Part shown: piece by piece, positions 23,806 through 28,001 of the stretch | Layout of the letters: every line of letters begins with the position of its first letter | Position numbering within the stretch: position 1 is the stretch's first letter | From: Euryarchaeota archaeon UBA251 | Lineage (GTDB): Archaea; Thermoplasmatota; Poseidoniia; Poseidoniales; Thalassarchaeaceae | Reading direction: 5' to 3' | Assembly: GCA_002497905.1 (NCBI GenBank) | Contig: DAFJ01000044.1 | Span: 6,217 to 34,217, forward strand | Length of the DNA stretch: 28,001 bases | The notes under the pieces: model-generated | Told to the model about the DNA's origin: nothing | The model's input: only the letters and a program-made list of their open reading frames with translations | Database searches by the model: none | Translations under genes and position numbers: made by a program

Positions 23806-25101
23806 ATGACCGAACAGAGAGTCGCCATTGTCGGAGCGGGCGTCGCTGGCCTTCATTGCGCATCTATTCTTCTCGAAAATGGACTCGAGGTTCTGATTTT
23901 TGACCGAGAAACGGAAGTTGGAGGTCGTATGAAAACGACGAATATGGATGGATTTCTTCTCGACCATGGTTTCCATGTTCTTCAGACGGCTTATCCTAAT
24001 GCAAGTCGCGTAATAGACTACAAGGCACTTCGATGCAAGCCCTTCCAACCAGGTGCATTAGTCGTTGATTCCCGAAAAGGAAAACCAAAGATCAGGAGAA
24101 TGGCAGATCCTTGGCGACAACCTATTCGTGGCATGATTAGTGCCTTCAACGGCTTCGCAGGAATGGCAGACCTCCTTCGGATTGCTCGACTTCGTAGAGA
24201 TGTTCTCAAAGGAACCATCGATACCCAATTTGATGGAGATGATAATACAACGATGGAATGGTTACATTCCAGAGGATTCAGCGAATCTATGATTCAACGA
24301 TTCTTTCTTCCACTTTTCAGCGGGATTTTTCTTGAGTCGGATTTACGGACTAATGAACGGATGTTTCGCTTCGTTTTTCGAATGATGTCGAAGGGCAAAA
24401 TGGTGCTTCCAGTAGATGGGATTGGGTCAGTACCTGCAAAAATGGCAGAGCAAATTGGAGAAGATAAATTCAGATTGGGTGTTCGTATAGGTGGAATCGA
24501 TGAGGGATCTGTCCGATTCCGAGGAGAAGCACACCGATTTGATGCAGTAGTCAAGGCGTTCTCTGAATCTGAAGGTGATGGACCAAGTCGCTCGGTATGG
24601 ACTATGCATCTCGACGCTGAAAAAGCACCCTTCCGATCCAAACATATCCTACTCAACGGTAATCTGAGTGAACCATCCTCGCTAATCGCCCATGTCGCAG
24701 TGCCCTCAAATGTCCAATCGAGCTATGCCCCAGATGGCCGTAACCTTGTGACTGTCACAATTGTTGGAGATCGAGTTACTGCTGCAGGTATCCAAGAACC
24801 GTCGAGCATTGAGGCAGCTGCGCGTGAAGAATTAGGGCAATGGTTCGGAGATGGGACTGTCTCAACTTGGAAAACTCTTGATGTCAATTGCGTTGAAAAC
24901 GCATTACCAGAGATTGGGGCGGGAATACGATTGACCAATCAACCTCGACAAGGCGAAAGTGGAGCAACCGAATGTGGAGATTATCTACTCCACGGAAGCG
25001 TAGAAGGTGCACTTCTAACAGCGGAAAAGGCAGCACAAGAAATCATTGAGAAACTCAAGAATCCTACAAGTAGTAATCAACAACCTATGCGTCGATTTTG
25101 A
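23806..25101 (+). CDS. FAD-dependent oxidoreductase, phytoene desaturase/amine oxidase-like
   Basis: A 431-aa flavoprotein. The N-terminal dinucleotide-binding motif is VAIVGAGVAGLH (5-16), followed by VLIFDRETEVGGRMKT, the GGR motif of the amine oxidase/phytoene desaturase superfamily, and FLLDHGFHVLQTAYP. The C-terminal LLHGSVEGALLTAEKAA is the second FAD-contact segment. Middle segments (MQRFFLPLFSGIFLES type) match proteins that act on isoprenoid or porphyrin substrates. The length is typical. The superfamily is certain, the substrate is not: carotenoid, polyprenyl-lipid saturation or protoporphyrinogen are all possible. The frame could start at GTG 23794, overlapping the SDR stop; ATG 23806 starts just before the FAD motif and is preferred. 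With UbiB-like and SDR genes it forms a compact trio that suggests lipid or quinone chemistry. Confidence 0.87.
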   Translation: MTEQRVAIVGAGVAGLHCASILLENGLEVLIFDRETEVGGRMKTTNMDGFLLDHGFHVLQTAYPNASRVIDYKALRCKPFQPGALVVDSRKGKPKIRRMADPWRQPIRGMISAFNGFAGMADLLRIARLRRDVLKGTIDTQFDGDDNTTMEWLHSRGFSESMIQRFFLPLFSGIFLESDLRTNERMFRFVFRMMSKGKMVLPVDGIGSVPAKMAEQIGEDKFRLGVRIGGIDEGSVRFRGEAHRFDAVVKAFSESEGDGPSRSVWTMHLDAEKAPFRSKHILLNGNLSEPSSLIAHVAVPSNVQSSYAPDGRNLVTVTIVGDRVTAAGIQEPSSIEAAAREELGQWFGDGTVSTWKTLDVNCVENALPEIGAGIRLTNQPRQGESGATECGDYLLHGSVEGALLTAEKAAQEIIEKLKNPTSSNQQPMRRF

Positions 25102-25119
25102 TAACTAAAAATGTCAATG

Positions 25120-25137
25120 ATACCATAAACATGGTAT
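25120..25137. promoter_or_regulatory. Palindrome in the promoter region of the lectin-like gene
   Basis: Perfect arms ATACCAT (25120-25126) and ATGGTAT (25131-25137) around a 4-nt loop AAAC. TCAAT and ATTGA (25114-25118 and 25136-25140) can pair as an alternative outer stem. It lies in the 43-bp gap before ATG 25145. It could be an operator or an RNA hairpin. Confidence 0.4.
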
Positions 25138-25144
25138 TGAATCA

Positions 25145-27508
25145 ATGGGCATGGCAGACTATGGCCCGAGGTCTCCAGCATCTCGTGGTATGGCTCAGTT
25201 TGACAAGACAATTAATCCAGAATATTATGAGAATGTGAAGGCCAGTAACAAGGTAATTCGAGGGCTTTTAGGAATTCAGATAATATTGGCTCCAATTGCT
25301 ATTTATCCTACTGGTATGCTTTGGGAGGCTGGCTTATCTGCCAATGGCTCAGGTGAGGCATTTTTTGTTTTACTTGCAATTTTGTTGACTTCAATTTCTG
25401 CTATCCCAATAGGACTGATACTTCCAAAGTTAGCAACCCGTGGAATAAAGCCGGAAGATCTTGATGGAAAGTGGGCATCTGAAACCTATGCTCTGATTTT
25501 TACAACCCCACTTGGAATGATTTGGGTAGCACTCTGGATTTGGTGCCTACCCAATGTCTGGACCCTTTTACCATGGGGTCCTTGGCAAACTAATTGGTGG
25601 AAGATCTTCCCATACATTGGCATTGTTCCAATGAGTATGATGGGTTTGAGTGGGTTGCCAGCCTTAGCAAGAAATCTAAAAAATCCAATCACAAAAGAAG
25701 ATACTGAAGACATGAACAGAATCGAAGTGATCCAAAGTAATCCTGGACAAGAAATCATTGTCCGTATAGCCGAACCTCATTACAAGAACGATGCATGGAT
25801 TGGACTCTACAATGCAGGATCTGATCACCTCGAACATGGAGGCCGTTGGAAATGGATGCGCGATGTAGATGCCAATCATATCTCTCTCCCAGCGCAAGGA
25901 GTGGGCGCATGGAGTGTCCGTCTGTTCAAGGATGGTGGCTACACTCAAATTTCATCAATCGATTTCCAAATGGGATGGTCAAATCAGGCACTCACTCAAG
26001 GCCAGTACATGTTTGTTCCAGAAGAGATGACATGGAACGAGCACAACGATCGTTCTAAGGCGATGGGAAGGCACCTTGCTACAATCAGTAGTGCTGAGGA
26101 AAACGAAGAGGTCACAAGAATCTCTGGCGGGAAACCTGTATGGATAGGCGGAATTAGGAAAGGTAGTGGCAATGGTCCAGGTGCTGACCACTGGTACTGG
26201 TCTGATGGCCAACCTTGGACTTACACTAACTGGCATCCTGGCGAGCCCAACAACTCCGTAGGTGGCGAAAATAGGGTGCATCTCGGCCTGCAAGCCCGGG
26301 GAACTTGGAACGATGTCAACGAAAGGTGGCGTGGCCCCGCAGTCTACGAGATGCCTGCAATATCTCCTACCAAAGCGTCGTCAAACGAGCAGAGCAACTT
26401 CGAATTCATCCCGATTAGTGAGTACGATGAGGTATGGAACGACAAGGGATCTCGTGCACAACAAGACGTGTCGGTCTGGAGAACGCGTGTACCGGCAGGG
26501 TGTCATCTGCTTGGTATGACTGCCAAGAATGGTCACTCACGTCCAACCTTCCCGGCATTGGTTATTCGTGCAGGTGGTAGTGACATTGCACCGCCTGAAC
26601 GATTCGATCTCGTATGGTGGCAAGAACGTGGTCAACGCCGCTTCTGGTGCTGGCGCCCCATCCCACCACCGGGTTATGCTTCACTTGGCGATGTGGGGAC
26701 ACTAAGCGAAAATCCACCGTCACGAGGCGATGTAGTCTGTGTAGCTATAGGATGTCTTAGTGCAAATAAACAGCCTTTGGGTGAGCAGATTTGGAACGAC
26801 AGAGGCGGTGGTGCACCAAAGGATGGGGCATTCTTTGCACAGCCCGGCGGCACTGGACTTTTCCTCTGCAGCGACGATAATACGCACAATAGGCCACGCG
26901 GTGAATTCTACATCCCTGGAAGTATGGCGTCGAAGAATTCGAATGACGGAAGAGGTAGTGGTATCGATATCCTGTCTTTCAATCAAGGTCAACCCATACG
27001 TTTCAGAATCAATAATCGCCCCATTAGTAACGACGCTTGGGTTGGTATCTATCCAGTCAATGCTGGTGATAATGAACACGGAGAGCGGTGGAGTTGGCTA
27101 AGAGATATCGATGTGAACAACGCCTCGTTACCAGGACAAGCCAAAGGGCAGTGGAGCATACGTGTCTTCTCAGATGGAGGTTACAACTTACATGACCGAG
27201 TCGACTTTGAAATCATAGATGACCACAAGACTGAGGTCTGGATGCAGAATGTAAGAATCGACGATAATCGACTCAAAGGTATGGCACTCGAGCATCCAAA
27301 ACACGGTACTACAAACGTCACAACCAGTCCAATCGTAGAACGAAGTAGGCAAGGAGATGTGAATCGATTCGAAACCTACAATACGATTTATCTCTTCAAT
27401 GACCGGGATTTACAAGATGAAGATGTCTCAAGTAATAGTGATCATGAGAAGATTAACGCAGAACTCCTAATGCGAGCATTCCAAGATCAGTTGAAAAAGA
27501 ATGAATGA
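25145..27508 (+). CDS. Membrane protein with C-type lectin and Vps62-like domains
   Basis: A 787-aa protein of mosaic design. Four membrane helices lie at about 38-60, 72-94, 113-135 and 154-175. A beta-rich module (192-276, NDAWIGLYNAG then RWKWMRDVDANHISLP) is followed by a C-type lectin domain (285-404) with WIGG, EPN (367-369) and WND (388-390), the residues that bind calcium and mannose-type sugars; the usual disulfide cysteines are missing. Residues 418-590 resemble the Vps62/DUF946 fold (DVSVWRTRVPAG, DLVWWQERG, RPIPPPGYASLGDV). The beta-rich module recurs at 607-691 (NDAWVGIYPVNAG, RWSWLRDIDVNNASLP). Basic residues flank helices on the N-terminal side and after helix 4, so the soluble part may face the cytoplasm. 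The start ATG has no ribosome-binding site. Function unknown; carbohydrate or lipid binding is inferred. Confidence 0.8.
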   Translation: MGMADYGPRSPASRGMAQFDKTINPEYYENVKASNKVIRGLLGIQIILAPIAIYPTGMLWEAGLSANGSGEAFFVLLAILLTSISAIPIGLILPKLATRGIKPEDLDGKWASETYALIFTTPLGMIWVALWIWCLPNVWTLLPWGPWQTNWWKIFPYIGIVPMSMMGLSGLPALARNLKNPITKEDTEDMNRIEVIQSNPGQEIIVRIAEPHYKNDAWIGLYNAGSDHLEHGGRWKWMRDVDANHISLPAQGVGAWSVRLFKDGGYTQISSIDFQMGWSNQALTQGQYMFVPEEMTWNEHNDRSKAMGRHLATISSAEENEEVTRISGGKPVWIGGIRKGSGNGPGADHWYWSDGQPWTYTNWHPGEPNNSVGGENRVHLGLQARGTWNDVNERWRGPAVYEMPAISPTKASSNEQSNFEFIPISEYDEVWNDKGSRAQQDVSVWRTRVPAGCHLLGMTAKNGHSRPTFPALVIRAGGSDIAPPERFDLVWWQERGQRRFWCWRPIPPPGYASLGDVGTLSENPPSRGDVVCVAIGCLSANKQPLGEQIWNDRGGGAPKDGAFFAQPGGTGLFLCSDDNTHNRPRGEFYIPGSMASKNSNDGRGSGIDILSFNQGQPIRFRINNRPISNDAWVGIYPVNAGDNEHGERWSWLRDIDVNNASLPGQAKGQWSIRVFSDGGYNLHDRVDFEIIDDHKTEVWMQNVRIDDNRLKGMALEHPKHGTTNVTTSPIVERSRQGDVNRFETYNTIYLFNDRDLQDEDVSSNSDHEKINAELLMRAFQDQLKKNE

Positions 27509-27526
27509 TTCTCAGTCAGAATCATT
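27504..27526 (+). promoter_or_regulatory. Perfect 9-bp inverted repeat at the lectin-like gene end
   Basis: Arms AATGATTCT (27504-27512) and AGAATCATT (27518-27526) flank a 5-nt loop. It spans the stop codon of the lectin-like gene and the first possible ATG of the next ORF. It is not followed by a clear T tract, so a translational or operator role is as likely as termination. Confidence 0.5.
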
Positions 27527-28001
27527 TCAATTACTTTCGACGATTTGGCAATCTAATGGCAGGGGATTCACGGCATCTTCATGACCCCGAGAAAGCGGCT
27601 GAATTTGCCCGCGCTTTGGGACTCATGGTTGGTGGCCACGAACCATTTGTTGGCGATTGGTCGGTCAAAGGGCTCTATGCGTACCGTTCTGGCAAATACA
27701 AGGGCCAAGCATATTTCGGTACAGGGGGAAGCGAGAGCGATCGTCTCAAAGACACATACGATCCCATCAAACCTGGGGAATCGAATCAAAAATACCGTCC
27801 ATGGAATCGCGATGACCCCAAAATTCCAGAAGACATTCGACAAAAGCTAATCAGATTAGAAGACGGAATGAATCGAACCCGCCAACCCTCTACAAAGCCC
27901 TTGTCCAGAGACATGCTTCGAGGAGAAAATATCCTAGTTTCGGAGCACTCATTACCAGAATATAATGGAATTTATACAATTCAAAACAATGAAATTAATG
28001 G
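27505..28001 (+). CDS. Unidentified ORF, truncated by the right window edge
   Basis: An open frame runs from ATG 27505 to the window end without a stop (about 165 codons). The start overlaps the preceding stop as ATGA, the coupling seen at several junctions here; an in-frame ATG at 27556 is an alternative. From that point the protein reads MAGDSRHLHDPEKAAEF and then has motifs FVGDWSVKGLYAYRSGKY and QAYFGTGGSESDR, an aromatic- and Gly-rich pattern typical of a small extracellular or beta-rich domain. Near the edge it enters YNGIYTIQNNEING, which resembles the start of an NG-x-Y repeat seen in lectin-like or glycan-binding modules. No signal peptide is clear. The inference is a partner of the lectin-like membrane protein, unproven. 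Confidence 0.6.
   Translation, partial: MILSQNHFNYFRRFGNLMAGDSRHLHDPEKAAEFARALGLMVGGHEPFVGDWSVKGLYAYRSGKYKGQAYFGTGGSESDRLKDTYDPIKPGESNQKYRPWNRDDPKIPEDIRQKLIRLEDGMNRTRQPSTKPLSRDMLRGENILVSEHSLPEYNGIYTIQNNEIN

Noticed and set aside
1..28001. tRNA or rRNA genes, insertion sequences, integrases or direct-repeat arrays
   Set aside because: None was recognised on reading both strands; a dedicated tRNA scan could still reveal a missed one, but the gaps are nearly all too short.

Overview
The window is most likely a piece of a marine euryarchaeal genome, plausibly Marine Group II (Candidatus Poseidoniia). The evidence for an archaeon is an archaeal-type Pth2 peptidyl-tRNA hydrolase, a TrmB-type regulator, ribosome-binding sites of the form GGAGGTGAT that match the archaeal 16S tail, and TATA-like boxes about 26-27 nt from start codons. 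Bacterial-type enzymes are mixed in: an AddAB-like helicase-nuclease, GTP cyclohydrolase II and a TIGR01777 epimerase. A class II photolyase and a thiol peroxidase fit life in sunlit, oxygenated water. The lineage is an inference from gene content; no rRNA gene is present.

The layout is two divergent blocks meeting in a 100-bp promoter region at about 18516-18615. The left block (1-18515) lies entirely on the minus strand. In transcription order it holds a Nudix hydrolase, class II photolyase, SRPBCC-TIGR01777 epimerase, Pth2, L-threonine aldolase, an unrecognised 710-aa protein, a secreted thioredoxin-fold protein with a C-terminal anchor, a very large AddB-like and AddA-like helicase-nuclease pair, an M20 peptidase, and the 5' end of a gene leaving the window. 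Gaps are 60 bp or less and several genes overlap by ATGA.

The right block (18616-28001) is on the plus strand. It holds GTP cyclohydrolase II (ribA), a BCP-like peroxiredoxin, a TrmB-family regulator with an apparent V4R-like C-terminus, a five-helix membrane protein, then a tightly coupled trio (ABC1/UbiB-like kinase, SDR, FAD-dependent desaturase/amine-oxidase-like enzyme). It ends with a 787-aa membrane protein that combines a C-type lectin fold, a Vps62-like domain and a duplicated beta-rich module, followed by an ORF that runs off the right edge.

Functional themes are DNA repair (photolyase, AddAB-like pair, perhaps Nudix), redox and flavin metabolism (ribA, peroxiredoxin, FAD oxidoreductase, photolyase) and membrane or isoprenoid chemistry (UbiB-like, SDR, desaturase-like). 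The most unusual items are the AddAB-like pair in an archaeon with a hairpin over the AddB ribosome-binding site, the SDR and UbiB homologues with altered signature residues, the TrmB-V4R fusion, and the lectin/Vps62 membrane protein. No tRNA, rRNA, CRISPR array, insertion sequence or integrase was seen, and no stretch longer than about 100 bp lacks a gene.
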